A stretch of 64,000 nucleotides of DNA from Azadirachta indica. Its lineage: Eukaryota > Streptophyta > Magnoliopsida > Sapindales > Meliaceae. This document shows positions 26,168-37,733 of the stretch, piece by piece; position 1 is the first letter of the stretch; every line of letters starts with the position of its first letter. A model generated the notes under the pieces. It searched no databases. It had not been told where the DNA came from and saw only the letters and a list, made by a program, of their open reading frames with translations. The stretch spans positions 18,897,269 through 18,961,268 of the forward strand of contig CM040440.1 in the NCBI GenBank assembly GCA_022749755.1, read 5' to 3'. The position numbers and the translations under genes were made by a program.

Positions 26168-26860
26168 TAACTCTAAATATGACTAAAAATGATTCTAAAT
26201 AAAATTTAAATTTAAATGATATATTTATTTTTTATTTAAAAATATTTAAAAATAAGTATTTAGTTATTTATTTTAATAAAATAAAAAGTTTAAAAATTAA
26301 TATTTTGATCTATATACTATTTTAAATAATATATTTATATATATAATAATTTTGATTATATTAACATAATAATAAATAAAAAATTAATAAATTATATTAG
26401 TATGTACATTATTTATTTGTTTGATATATATTTTTTTTAAAAAATTTTCAATCGATGATATAAATATTAAAAAAAATAATAAATCATATTGTAATATATT
26501 TATAATTATGTAAATATAAAAATTTATTATAATAATTAAACTATAAAATAAGTAATATTTAGAAAATAAATAGAAACAATGAAAAAGAAAAATGTTAAAA
26601 ATAATTAAATAAAAATTTAATTTTATTAAGTAAATAAATTAATAAGATAAAGATAATTTTAAAAAATAAAAATATTAAATTATTTTTAAATATTTATTTA
26701 TTTAAATTTAAATTTAAATTTTTAATTTAATTATATTTAAATATTTTTATTCAAATATAAATAATTAAATGAATAAATATTTTTATTCAAACATAAATTA
26801 AAAAAATAAATAATTTTCGAACATTTAAATAATTATATTTAAACCTCAACGAAAAAAAAA
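26168..26860. mobile_element. AT-rich MITE-like element, copy B (inverted relative to copy A)
   Basis: Several stretches are the reverse complement of the block at 9370-10078, for example around 26290-26340 and 26370-26400. This marks both as copies of one AT-rich non-autonomous family. No coding frame. The ends were estimated from where similarity stops. Confidence 0.45.
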
Positions 26861-27045
26861 AAAAACAACCTCGTGACTCCAAATTTTTCCCAGCCTCCTC
26901 CCAGTCCCGTTTGTACTCCCCCCACATCGCACGTCTACGCTTCAGTATAATACTCGTTGTATATATTACTCGGTTTGGTGTATATATACAGCAGTATTAT
27001 CCGTCAGTCATCCTCACCGTATTGTCACCTGTCTTGCGGTCTGTA

Positions 27046-30000
27046 ATGGAAAAAGAAGTTTCTGCGAGAAAACCACAATACGGGTTAGAAATATTTTCGA
27101 TTTTTCCCACGAATTGGAAGTTTTTGTTGTACTTGCATGTCATGTTTTTCTTTTGTTTTCCTTCTTTAATGTTTTGGTTTTGGTTTGTAGATGCGAGCAC
27201 TACAAGAGACGATGCAAAATCCGTGCTCCTTGCTGCGACAAGATCTTTCCTTGCCGCCATTGCCACAACGAGGCTGTGGTAATTCTCTCTTTCTCTACGT
27301 TCGTATTCGTGTTTGATTAATACGTTTTAGTTTGTTTGTTTATTAATTTTCTTTTCCCATTGGTTTGGCTTCTGATTGTGGGTTTTCTCCTGTTTGATTT
27401 AGAGCTTGCTGACCAACCCCAAAGATCATCATGAACTTGTGAGGCGAGATGTTCAGCAAGTATGCCTTATTTTTTTTAAATCGTCCTATTTAGGCTCTCT
27501 GTTTTCTCTGTCTGATGAATTGCTTACTTTATTTTTATTGTTATTCAAATTGGTGTTCCAGGTTATCTGTTCACTTTGCAATACGGAACAGCAGGTTTGA
27601 TATTGATTTTGGTGGATGTAGCCCATATTTGTTTTGTACTTTACGTATTATGCGGGCCAATACCTTTTGTTCTGTAAATTTTATTTTGTAGGTTGCTCAA
27701 ATTTGTTCCAATTGTGGGGTCAAAATGGGTGAATATTTTTGCAGCATTTGGAAATTCTACGATGATGATGTAAGATAATTAGCTTGCACTGATAGGTGAT
27801 TTTAATTAACTTTCATTTAATTTTTAAGTATCATCAATCTGTTTTGCGTGGGTTGTTGATATCATGTGCTTAATGTGATCAATGCAGACCACAAAAGGGC
27901 AGTTTCACTGTGATGATTGCGGTATATGTAGGTTAGTAAGCCTTTTATTTGTTTATGCATAAAGCTGTTTCAACTTGTTTGCTAATGTCTTCAATTTTGT
28001 TGAGGTTAATGATGCTTGCAGAGTTGAGGGTCGTGACAAATACTTCGACTGTCAGAAATGCGGTATGCAATCTTAAAACCTTCTCCTTACGATAATTTGG
28101 TTGTTTCTACCTTCAATCATATGTGCTTTGAAAGTTGCTGCTGTCTGGCATTTTGGTTTGTAGAGAGGGTGAGTTGATAAATCATTAGTTAGCCACTTCT
28201 GGTTAACTTAGAACTCATTTCCATTCTTCCTTTTCCTTTTCCTTCTTCTCTCTTTTTCTGTTTGCATTTTCACTTCTTTAAGTTACTTTTGGTTTCAGAA
28301 GTATTTGTCAGAGGCTTGTGAAATTCATGATGAAATTAAGGCAGTTGTTTATCATCTAAGCAAATAATATTATTTAATCATCTTGAATATTCCTAGGAAT
28401 ATGAGAATTCCATTTCTATCATTTTGTGCGTCTAAACCATGACTGGATTGTTAATTGGTTTTTATCTCATTATAGCTTTTCAAGATTTAAATGTGTAAGA
28501 GAGAGGTAAGTAGTAGATGTGCTTGTGTTCAATGCTTTCTCTTTCCTAATATTATTGTAAAAGTGCAGGATCTTGCTATTCAGTGACTGTGCGTGATAAT
28601 CACGTATGTGTTGAGAATTCCATGAAGAATTATTGTCCTGTCTGTTATGAGGTATGTCCCTTGATTGTTTCTGTCATAGATGATCACTGCTTCAAGGAAT
28701 TTTGTTGACATACCACATTTTGTTACAACGTCAGTATCTTTTTGACTCGATTAAAGGCTCAACAGTTTTGAAGTGAGGACACACAATGCACTCAGGTTGT
28801 TTTAATGAAATGAGAGACCAAAATCAGTAAGCGTCAGACCCAATTTTAAATTTTTTGGAAGTGAAGAGTTCTTTACCATTTATAATACATGTTCTTTTTG
28901 TTCATCAGGTACCGTTGCCCTATTTGCTCCAAGACAGTGCTTAATATGTCTCACTACTGGCAGCTGTTAGATATGAAGGTAAGAAATTTCCCACTAAGAT
29001 TATTAGATTTCATTGTCTTAATCTTTTGTCGTCTTGTCCTAAAGAAGCTCTTGCCATTAGTCCATTAAGTGTAGAAACCCTTATCTGCAAATCTTAAACA
29101 ATTAACATCACTCAAAAAATTGGAAGTACCATAATATCTCACATGTTACTATTCTGAGGGGAAAAAATTGTTTCTACAGTACCTGGCCTTTTTTGAAGTT
29201 GAAGTTCAATTGTTGTTTTGAATCCCAAATTGTTTCCATTTTCTTACATGTTTAAACCTAAGCCTTGTAATCATGGAGTACCCTTAGTTATCGAACTTTG
29301 GGTTTTTCATGCATGAAGGACATTTTTGTTTATTCCACTATCTGTAAGCTGTAATTTCCTTAAGGTTCTTGTAGAGTTAAGCTTGAGTTTTGATGGACAT
29401 AAAACTTTTAATTACTGAATTAAATTAGCTGGAGCTTGAAAACTTTTTTTTTTAATCTATTTTGACTTTTAATTGACTCTATAACTCACTTGCCAAGCTT
29501 GGATGTTTTGTGGGGTGCTCTTAAACAGTTTAAGCTTTTATGCACCCAATATTTGCATGAACATTTCATTATTTCTCGGAAAATTGAGATTACTGACTTC
29601 CTATGCTATTGATATAACTAGTGGGTATTATTATTGCTTACCTCCACTGAGGTTCTGAGTTTCGTCACTTAGTTGCTCAGGGTCTAACACCATTATTAGC
29701 AAATAATGTTTTAAAGGGCTTTCCAGTAATTTAACTCAACCTTCACACTTATTTAAGTGGTTTTCACTTAAATCAAAGGGCAAAGATGACATCAAATGTC
29801 AACTAAAAAACTCAATTTTCAACTGGCATCTATATTTGTATGGCATCAAATATCAATAAAAAAAACCCAATTTTCAACTAGCATCTATATTTGTGCTAGT
29901 TGATGGAAAATAAATTGTCCTTTTTCACCATCTTTTTTTTAATTGCTTCCCTTGACATAATGAGGAAAATCACCGTTTTACTCCAAAAGAGAGCTATGTC

Positions 30001-31178
30001 CAGTGATGGAGAGCTAATTTTGCCCATATGCTTAAGCAGAATTTTGGTGCCAATGGTTGGTTTAATGGGATAACAGGAACACAGTGGTTTTTTCTTTTTA
30101 TGCCATGGCCCATGGATGCAGGTTGTGGGTAGGGGTGTAGTATTTGGAGAAATGATTGAAGAATACGAAGAGGAGGGCTGCTGTGTTGGGTTCTGGCATT
30201 GGTAGCTGGTGGGTGAGGAAGGCAATAAATGGGTAGTTTGAAAATCTCAAAACATAGATGGTGTGGTCGGGTCCAGGTACTGAGGTGGAAAGATTGAGTT
30301 TGATATGCTTTTCTCTTAGAATGTTTAAATCTTCGTCTAATCCTGTGTGTTTGATGATTTTTAATCGAAAAATAGCTTAGAAGTTTTCATTCTTGTGATA
30401 AGTGATTGTGTCTGACTCAATTCTGTCATGAAGGGGTAAGAAATTTAATTGCATTAAAATATGTTAAATGAGAGTAACAGAGTGAGCAAGTTGGTAGAGG
30501 TAAGTGCCCATTTCCTAATTGTCCCCATTTAAAGTGAAAATTTGCCAAACCTTGGAAGATAAGTGATAATACCCATATAATTTTCAGAATTTTAGATAGT
30601 TGCTTTGGTTTAGTCAATGGGTCTTAGTCGTATTTTTGCTTTTATTTGTGATGATTATCTCATCATTTCCTTTGTTGGCTGGCTATAACATTAACATGGT
30701 ATACTTTATTTCTGACAGATTGAAGCTAACAAGATGCCTGAGGAGTACCGATATGAGGTAATAGCTCCATCCATGCTTCTCGTTTCTAGTTTTCTTGGTT
30801 TTCTACGAACAAGCGGTAACCACCTCTGCATCATTTGTTTTTGTTGCAAAAGATTTTAAACGTTCAAAACTGAATATGATCACGGAGTCTATTTTCCTCG
30901 TTTAGAACAGCAAAACTGTCAGTTTTATTAATACTGAGTTCACTTCATTCCATAAATTGTTTATGGATACATCAAAATCTTACTGCTGCAAGCAAGCAAA
31001 TTATTGTATGCTAAACACCTCACTGAATGACATGCAGGTTTCAATCCTTTGCAATGACTGCAACAGTATGAGCAAAGCACCCTTCCACATTTTAGGACAC
31101 AGGTGTAAAGAGTGCAAATCATACAACACTCGCAGGATTTCAACACATTGTGATGAAAGCAGTGCTCAACTGATGTGA
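27046..31178 (+). CDS. CHY-zinc-finger RING E3 ligase, interrupted by in-frame TGA
   Basis: The family (MIEL1/RZPF34 type; Arabidopsis At3g62970 next to TIR1, from memory) consists of nuclear/cytosolic RING ubiquitin ligases. Twelve exons join in frame: 27046-27083, 27191-27278, 27403-27459, 27562-27594, 27692-27769, 27888-27931, 28022-28062, 28569-28651, 28735-28826, 28909-28978, 30719-30757 and 31038-31178, 268 codons in all. The CHY finger ([20 protein letters not shown]), the CTCHY segment, the RING start (CPVCYE) and the terminal zinc ribbon ([19 protein letters not shown]) are all recognisable. Codon 168, at 28774-28776, is TGA where the family has the third RING cysteine (LK-C-GHTMH). 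Residue 92 is Trp where a zinc-ligand Cys is expected (FCSIW). Splice sites are intact. Translation would stop after 167 residues without a RING. It is either a recent pseudogene, a null allele or a base error. Confidence 0.85.
28979..30718 (+). other. Large intron 10 of the CHY/RING gene
   Basis: A 1.74-kb intron between GAAG|GTAAGA and CTGACAG|ATTG. Two near-identical short segments (about 29760-29810 and 29820-29880, sharing ATCTATATTTGT and CAATTTTCAACT) form a local direct repeat. No coding sequence or RNA gene seen. Confidence 0.6.
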
Positions 31179-31689
31179 AAAAAGAGTTAGCTAACAGTAC
31201 AGAAGCTTGATTTTGAGATGCTGTTATATATCATTTATTTTGTTCTTCCCGAAAATCTATAAATTTAGAAAGTTTGTGCTCTTGTAAGGAATTTTGCATG
31301 GTTGGCTGCCTTGGTTTCATTTTCATTAATTTAATTTTAAGTTTCATATTCTTTGTTTCGTCCGATTATGAGGGGCTGATGTGTGTAGTTCTGCGATAAA
31401 CAAAATGAATGAATGAATATTTATTTATCTATGGTAATGGACGACGGAGCAACATTCAGTTCGGAGGCGGGACATGATGAATCACAGAAGGACCAATATT
31501 AATTAATTATCAATTATTATCACAGAGGGTTTGATTCTGTTGGGTAATGGATTGGATTGAAGGTTAGGGGTGTTGTTGGCATGAGACTTGTGAAAATTAA
31601 CGATACACGTGAGCTATCGTTATCGATTACTACTACTACCGCTACTACTACTACACGGATCTTTTTTCATGATTCGTTTTGGTGTCTTC

Positions 31690-32390
31690 TTCTTGCTACA
31701 TGGGTGGGCCGTGTGTCACGTGCCGCCGGTTCGGAAGCGGAACTGCCAAAAGCGCAAGAGCACGAGAGCGTGCTCCTCGCAGGACAAGCGCGCCCAAATT
31801 CCGGAGTCGCCTACCCTCTCGACAGAGAGCTTACACTCGCGGGTGAACAGTGTGCTGGTGAACAGTACCCCGTAAGCGGACATCAAGTTCTAACAGCAGT
31901 TCGGGGAAGAGCGGAACGGGAGCGTGCCTGACATTCTACCGTGTCAACCGAGGTTAGGCAAGTCAATGGGCCTTGAAAGCAACCACCTCAACCATCCTTA
32001 GAAGCAACATTTGGGCTGGGCAGCAAGACACATCAAAGGGGGCAAGTTGGACAGCACTTGCCTTGGTTTAGTAGCTTAACTTGGTTTCCTTAAAATGTGA
32101 TCCAAGAGGCCCAATGTTGTGTGTAACGGTGGTAGGTAAAATATTTCTTGTTTTCTTGTAAATGTTGTAAATGTGGACACATCTTGGCCATTGATAGTGC
32201 TTGTATAGAGTTAATCATGGCCATTTATTTGTACATATATATTGTATAATGAAATGTAATGAAAAAAAGAGACTCATTTCTCTCTTCCAATTGTTTCTCA
32301 CGTTGCTTCTTCTTCTTCTCCATTTTGCTCCCAAATTGAGCATCAAATTAACACTGCTCACTGCCATTTCTTACAACACACACACACAAA
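31690..32390 (+). mobile_element. Possible solo LTR remnant
   Basis: A GC-richer segment without coding homology is followed by a stretch that reads like an LTR U3/R/U5 boundary. It has an AT-rich TATATATTGTATAATG part and AATGAAAAAAAGAGACTC, then pyrimidine-rich CTTCTTCTTCTTCTCC and an end in ...ACACACACAC. No TG...CA ends with a target duplication could be fixed and no internal retroviral-type domain is present. Confidence 0.3.
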
Positions 32391-32532
32391 TTGATCTTGA
32401 GAGAATTAAAGGCTTCCTTAGACAGGGTGAATGAGCTTGTTCAAGTGCCGCATGTGCTGGAATTTCCGCTTCAGTTTTCAGCGCGTGACACGTGGCTCGG
32501 CTCGTACACTTTCCAGGAGCTTCCCTGCAAAG

Positions 32533-32588
32533 TTATGCTATGCTATGCTATGCTATGCTATGCTATGTTATGCTATGCTGTGCTTTGC
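32533..32588. repeat. (TATGC)n microsatellite
   Basis: About ten TATGC units with a few single-base changes (TATGT, TGTGC). Confidence 0.85.
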
Positions 32589-33319
32589 TGACCCCACAAG
32601 CTTCAATAATTAGTATCGGCTTCATTGGTTATATCCACCTCGAAAAATTATCTTTTTACGTTTTAATTAATTTTGCAATTATAACAACGATCAACAGTCT
32701 GGCATCTCCATTAAAAAAGCATATACTAAAATAAATTAGTAAAATTATGATTACAGTTTTTCGTAAGTTAAATTTACAAAAAAAAATTTGTACAACTATC
32801 ATTATCATGATTTTCATTTGTCCTTGTCATAATGACCATCATCATTATCTCACCTGCTAAGTTGGAGATCTTGTGTGATTTGGGTGCTCTTTTGTATTTT
32901 AACTTTTATTCCATCCCCAGTTGGATTCAGCTACAAAGATAAACCTCGAAGATATTTGTGGAAATAATATAATTTGATTTGAACTTTTTGTTTACTAGTG
33001 CGGCCTAGTATCTTGCAGTAGCTTTCAACGACTATCTCAGCAACTACAGAATTGAATTCAATGTCTGCCCATACACATTTATAACACTCCACCTTTTTCA
33101 TTGCACGTTAAGAAACAATAAAAAGGTGAAAAACAATCACTTTCTTCGTTTGGTTTGACAACAGGAGAACAAAAAATCCAACTTTGTGTTCAAGATACTT
33201 CCTTCCTGCACACCAAGAAATGATAAGGTTTTTCATACACTATTCACATCCCTTCCTATGTGAATACATACATACATAAATAAGCCTTTATATTTTTCTC
33301 CTTCTTAGCTTTTTATACT

Positions 33320-35048
33320 TTGACGAAAAATCCAATGACAGAACATCAGCCACGGCAGCAGCAGCACCATCAAGAAGAACCACCAAAACGGCGGTTCTGT
33401 GATTACTGTAATGAAAGAACGGCTGTTTTATATTGCAGAGCGGACTCGGCTAAGCTTTGCTTGCCGTGTGACAGAGAAGTCCACTCGACAAACCAGCTCT
33501 TCTCCAAGCACTCTCGCTCACTGCTTTGTGATGCCTGTGATGCTTCCCCTGCTTCAATTTTCTGTGAAATAGAACAATTTGTTCTCTGCACTAATTGTGA
33601 TTGGGAAAATCACAGCCAGGGAAACTTATATCTCTCTCCCGTGCATAATCGTAGGCCGATTGAGTCCTTCACTGGGTGCCCATCTGTGAGTGAACTCTTC
33701 ACAGTTGTTGGGTTCCATCATTTGGACCATAAAGCTCTGTTTTTGACTTGTGAGAATGGCAACAATAGTAATGTTAGTGATGAGTTATCGGATTTCTTGG
33801 CTTGGGAACCTCCTGATTTTGTGAGTATTGATGATTTGATCGTTTCTAGTGACTCGAATCACAATTTTCAGGCTCTTGGCGTCCCTCCTTTGCCAAAGGC
33901 AAGTTCGTATCTGTATTTCCATTTTCGATTTTTATGTTAATTTTCGTTCAAGCTCAAGCTGTAGAGGTTTTCCCCATTATGATTCATGGCAAGTCTTTGA
34001 TTTGTGCACTTGGGTTTCCCTATGTACAATTTAGGGTCATGGTCTCATTTTTAGATTCTTTTGACTGAGATGATTTCTTGACTTTCGTTGAGATTTATCG
34101 CGTTTCAGTTTGAATTTCTCAGACACAAAATTGCCGAGTTGTTGTTTGAGTGCATGACAATAATTTTCACATCTCCATTTGCTATCATCTATTGTGATTA
34201 TGACTTGGTTGAGGATATTGTTGTTGAGTTCAGAATCGTTATGCTTCTTGCGGCCAAAACAAGGACGAAATGCTCAGTCAGCTTCGTCAACTTGCAGAAC
34301 TTGAACCCAACTTTAAGTATGAAAGTGCTGATGTTGAAACTTTTATCGGGTTTCAATCACCGGTTCCAGAGCCAGACTTTCAGCCTGGAAATTTGCACAC
34401 CAGTGCAGAACGTGATGCAGAACCAGTCTTATTTCCTGCTTACGAGGTAAAAGCTTTCAGAAACATGGAATTTGACTGCTTAATTAGCATATATGTATGT
34501 ATAATTGTATTAGAGAGGTTTCTATGAGCCAAAATTCCTGTCTTCATGCAGACCAGTTCACTGCAATGGCCTACTGATAGTTGTGAGGCGGCAAATCAAC
34601 GTCCTTTGACTTCATTAAGAAACCATTTTGAAGAAAGCTTCACCGTTCCTGACAAACATTTGGATACCACTGGCTGTGTGAGGAATGTCAGTGTCAGTGA
34701 TGGTGATGAAGGGCGATCACAACATCCCATTACTGCTGAAACTTCACCAGTTTTTCCTAAAGTTAGTGTACATGAGCTAAACAGTCAGGACAGAGATTCT
34801 GCAATTTCAAGGTACAAGGAGAAAAGAAAAACTAGGAGGTATGTATGACATCAATCATCAAATTTTAGAGACATAAACAAAAGAGCTGCTTTTATATATT
34901 CCAAAATTTGTATTGTTTTTGGAGTAAACTGAGGATACTCTTGTGGATGAATAACAGGTATGATAAACACATCAGATATGAATCAAGGAAGGTTAGGGCT
35001 GAAAGCAGGACAAGAATTAAGGGACGTTTTGCACGGATTGATCATTGA
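33320..35048 (+). CDS. CONSTANS-like double B-box / CCT transcription factor (BBX)
   Basis: Nuclear zinc-finger regulator of the light and flowering BBX family. Four exons join in frame: 33320-33898, 34234-34446, 34552-34838 and 34958-35048, giving 389 residues. The N-terminus is Gln/His-rich. B-box 1 starts at residue 27 (CDYC, then CLPCDREVH). B-box 2 follows directly ([13 protein letters not shown], then CTNCDWENH). An acidic middle is followed by the CCT domain at the C-terminus (about 345-387), with [18 protein letters not shown] and the nuclear-targeting RTRIKGRF. Two B-boxes plus CCT and this exon pattern fit the COL9-COL15 group. Intron 1 has a GC donor (AAG|GCAAGT at 33899) and gives the conserved PPLPK-NR junction. 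ATG at 33335 is an alternative start. Confidence 0.93.
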
Positions 35049-35338
35049 AATACTGGTGGTTTATTAAGCAGTCTGTTTATCAGAATTTCTATAGCTGATT
35101 ATCAGGAGAAAATGTTTATTGTGTACTGTAAAGTGTTGCTTGCGAATGCTCAGATTACGGATTACATTACTTGCGTTTCATAATGTGAATTCTCTTTGTG
35201 AGTGGAAAATATGAAATTTGTTGATTATATTGGTTTTACCTTTGCAACTGTTGCTTCTGTGTTCGTGCATCCGAATTAAGGAGAACGAATAACGATTAAT
35301 GATTGACAAACCATATATGCTGTTTAAATAACATCGAA
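35049..35338. other. 3' UTR of the B-box gene and spacer
   Basis: Short AT-rich spacer between the B-box stop codon and the tRNA gene; nothing else seen. Confidence 0.6.
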
Positions 35339-35410
35339 GTCGTTGTAGTATAGTGGTGAGTATTCCCGCCTGTCACGCGGGCGACCCGGGTTCGATCCCC
35401 GGCAAAGGCG
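35339..35410 (+). tRNA. tRNA-Asp (GUC)
   Basis: A 72-nt cloverleaf without intron, anticodon GTC at 35372-35374. The A box (TAGTATAGTGGTGAG) and B box (GGTTCGATCCC) are intact and a T-run after 35412 serves as a Pol III terminator. The anticodon stem CCCGC/GCGGG and the T stem CCCGG/CCGGG pair fully. In the acceptor stem the 3' strand reads CAAAGGC where plant tRNA-Asp normally has CAACGGC. This leaves a G4-A69 mismatch, so function is likely but not certain. Confidence 0.93.
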
Positions 35411-35689
35411 ATGTTTTTTTAATTTTTAATTTTTTTGCGCCGAATTGTTGCCTCAGCATCGCAACCAACTTCACTCGCTTAATTAAAGCCGAAATGGCAT
35501 AACAATTAACACCCCAAGTCAGCAACCACGATGAAATTAAATTATTAATTAATACTAAGCAAAACCAAAAGGCATTTACTAGTTGTTTAGTACGTTCCAC
35601 CTACAATTCCCTGGCGATTCATCGTCCCCACCCACAAACAATTAATGCTAATACTAGACCCCAAATAAAATAAGAACATAATTACTAAT

Positions 35690-35870
35690 CTATTTGGTAT
35701 TTTATCTACCCTCGATCTCTTCTAATGTTATGGAGCTTGAGAATAGCAAGTGCTACCAACAAGAGAAAGACAAACTACCTCAATAATCTGCTTAGTATTT
35801 CATCTACCTCGATCTCTTACTGTCATGGAGTTTGAGAATAGCAAGTGCTACCAACAAGAGAAAGACGAAC
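35690..35870. repeat. Tandem duplication of the CASP-like 3' end (two copies of about 85 bp)
   Basis: Copy 1 (35690-35774) and copy 2 (35788-35870) share a core including GAATAGCAAGTGCTACCAAC and differ at several single bases and one or two short indels. Copy 2 contains the coding end of the CASP-like gene. Copy 1 lies in its 3' flank. Confidence 0.8.
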
Positions 35871-36751
35871 GATCCAACTAGAGACATGACTAAAGCAGCT
35901 GCAAATTGGCGACAGAACCCACCGAACACAATGCAAACTTTAATCCAGGGCACATGTGAGTTTCCATTGAGACCGATTATTCCGACAGCAATGGCAGCTC
36001 CATTGGCGGAGAACAGCAGCCCTGTTATTGTTAGGTCCAATATAATAAGTCCTAAACCTGCCTTGTTTTGGAATTTCCGGATTATTGCCAAAGATGCTTC
36101 TGCATATGAACACGCTATTGCATTTGATACCAGGAAGTATCTGCATGCAACTCATAATATACATGAGATTATCAGGCCTATATACATATGCCAAACCAAA
36201 AAGAAAATGGTACGTAGATGAATCAACTTGCCCTAATTTTGATTACCACCCACAAGAGATGTACTTCCTTGACGGAGACTTAAAAGTGATATAGACATGT
36301 ACTTGATACCGCACTGGCAAGCATATATTATTTCTGAATCATCCCAGCTCAAAAGGTACAAACTTATAATAGATAATATTTTAAGAATTAATAATATATA
36401 TATATATATATATATAAAAGAAACTAGAGATTGTGTTAAAGTGATTGAATTAAAGAAGAAAATCTCTAAAAGAGAATATATGTTTGTGTGTATGTATATA
36501 TATAGTTACACAAAGGCAGACATATACTTCCACTTAGCAGTATCAGAAACATGAAGAGGGGGCAAGTTTTTGATGAAAGTATTGACAGAAACGATCTTAG
36601 TCTGCTTATCAACACCCACAACAATTGCAGCTGTGAGTGTAAGTGACAACCCCAGAATTCGTAGCATAATATCACCCCATCTCATCATTATCGTCACTTT
36701 CTTTGAGCTCTCTACTACCTTCATACTGCTAATTCCCACTCCAGTATCCAT
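35804..36751 (-). CDS. CASP-like membrane protein (CASPL1 type)
   Basis: Four-helix plasma-membrane protein related to the Casparian-strip scaffold proteins. Two exons, 36510-36751 (ATG at 36751) and 35804-36140, join as GT|A (Val) and give 192 residues, standard for the family. The N-terminus is cytosolic and basic, with helix 1 about residues 28-45. KWKYMSAFVYFLVSNAIACSY marks the conserved start of helix 2, helix 3 is around LGLIILDLTITGLLFSANG, and helix 4 is at the C-terminus (SLVGSFVFLLLVALAIL). The loop GNSHVPWIKVC...FCRQ carries the family's two cysteines. The last coding bases fall in a locally duplicated segment. Specific localisation and substrate are unknown. Confidence 0.9.
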
Positions 36752-37698
36752 GTTGTGTTGTAACTGGTTAATTTGGATTGTAGTACTGGCTCATCTGGCT
36801 ATCTCCATATATATATATATATATATATAACTAGCTTAAGTAGGGAGTGCGTTTGATGGAAAGTATATGAAATAATAATGAGATTCGTGTAGTTGGAATT
36901 GCATTGACTGTAATTGCTATATATTACAAGGCGGCGGGGTAGCTGTGAATTTGCATTTGATTTGATGTTGAATGTAATTGCTATTTCACGAGACTAAATC
37001 TAAAATAATACAGACCAGGCTGTTATTAGACAATTTTAATTTATATTGATGTACATTGCCAATTAATTAATTTACGTTTCGTGTTCATAGCATAAAACTA
37101 AACTTGTCAGATGATAGTTTCATTTATGCAAATCAGTAAGGTCAATTATATATTCTCTCAAAAGCAAAAAAAACTGAGCTTATTTAGGAAATTGGACAAT
37201 AATATAAATATATAATAGGAACATGTACGTACATACACACAGATATATATATATTAATCTTGTTTATTGAGATTTTCTCCGGAGAAGATTAAGTTTTAAG
37301 GCAGCAAATTAATTAAAAATAATAGATTCCGTGTGTGTATATATATATATATATATTAATCTTGTTTATTAAGATCGTAATCGAGTTATTTCAAGACTTA
37401 AAAGACACAGCCAATTAAATTTGATCAAAATGCTGCAATATTTTTCTCCAGTCTGGTATATGCCTTTTGGAAGGCTAATTAATTAATTAAATAATTAAGA
37501 TCAAATTCAAAATTAAATGCATCCTGCTGCATATTATTTCATCTATATATATACAATTTGTAGTCATCAAGTCGTGAAGCAACCGGCTGCAGGGTTTATA
37601 TATAGCTTCCTCTCTTGATTAATATTTCTGATGTCTTCGATTTTCTTCATAATTAGATGTAACTTCCAAATCTTGCTGAAGTGCAATATAATAAATAC

Positions 37699-37733
<35 letters not shown>

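Larger units (their letters stand above)
31179..33319. other. Intergenic DNA with LTR-like segment and microsatellite
   Basis: The first 150 bp are the CHY/RING 3' UTR. A GC-richer block at about 31690-32390 looks like retrotransposon LTR material and is listed separately. A (TATGC)n tract lies at 32533-32588. The last few hundred bases should contain the promoter of the B-box gene. Confidence 0.5.

Noticed and set aside
28774..28776. TGA read as selenocysteine
   Set aside because: Flowering plants lack the selenocysteine insertion machinery, so a nonsense change is the simpler reading.
31557..31931. 124-codon frame in GC-richer DNA
   Set aside because: Low-complexity start (Thr run) and no domain; better explained by transposon-derived DNA.
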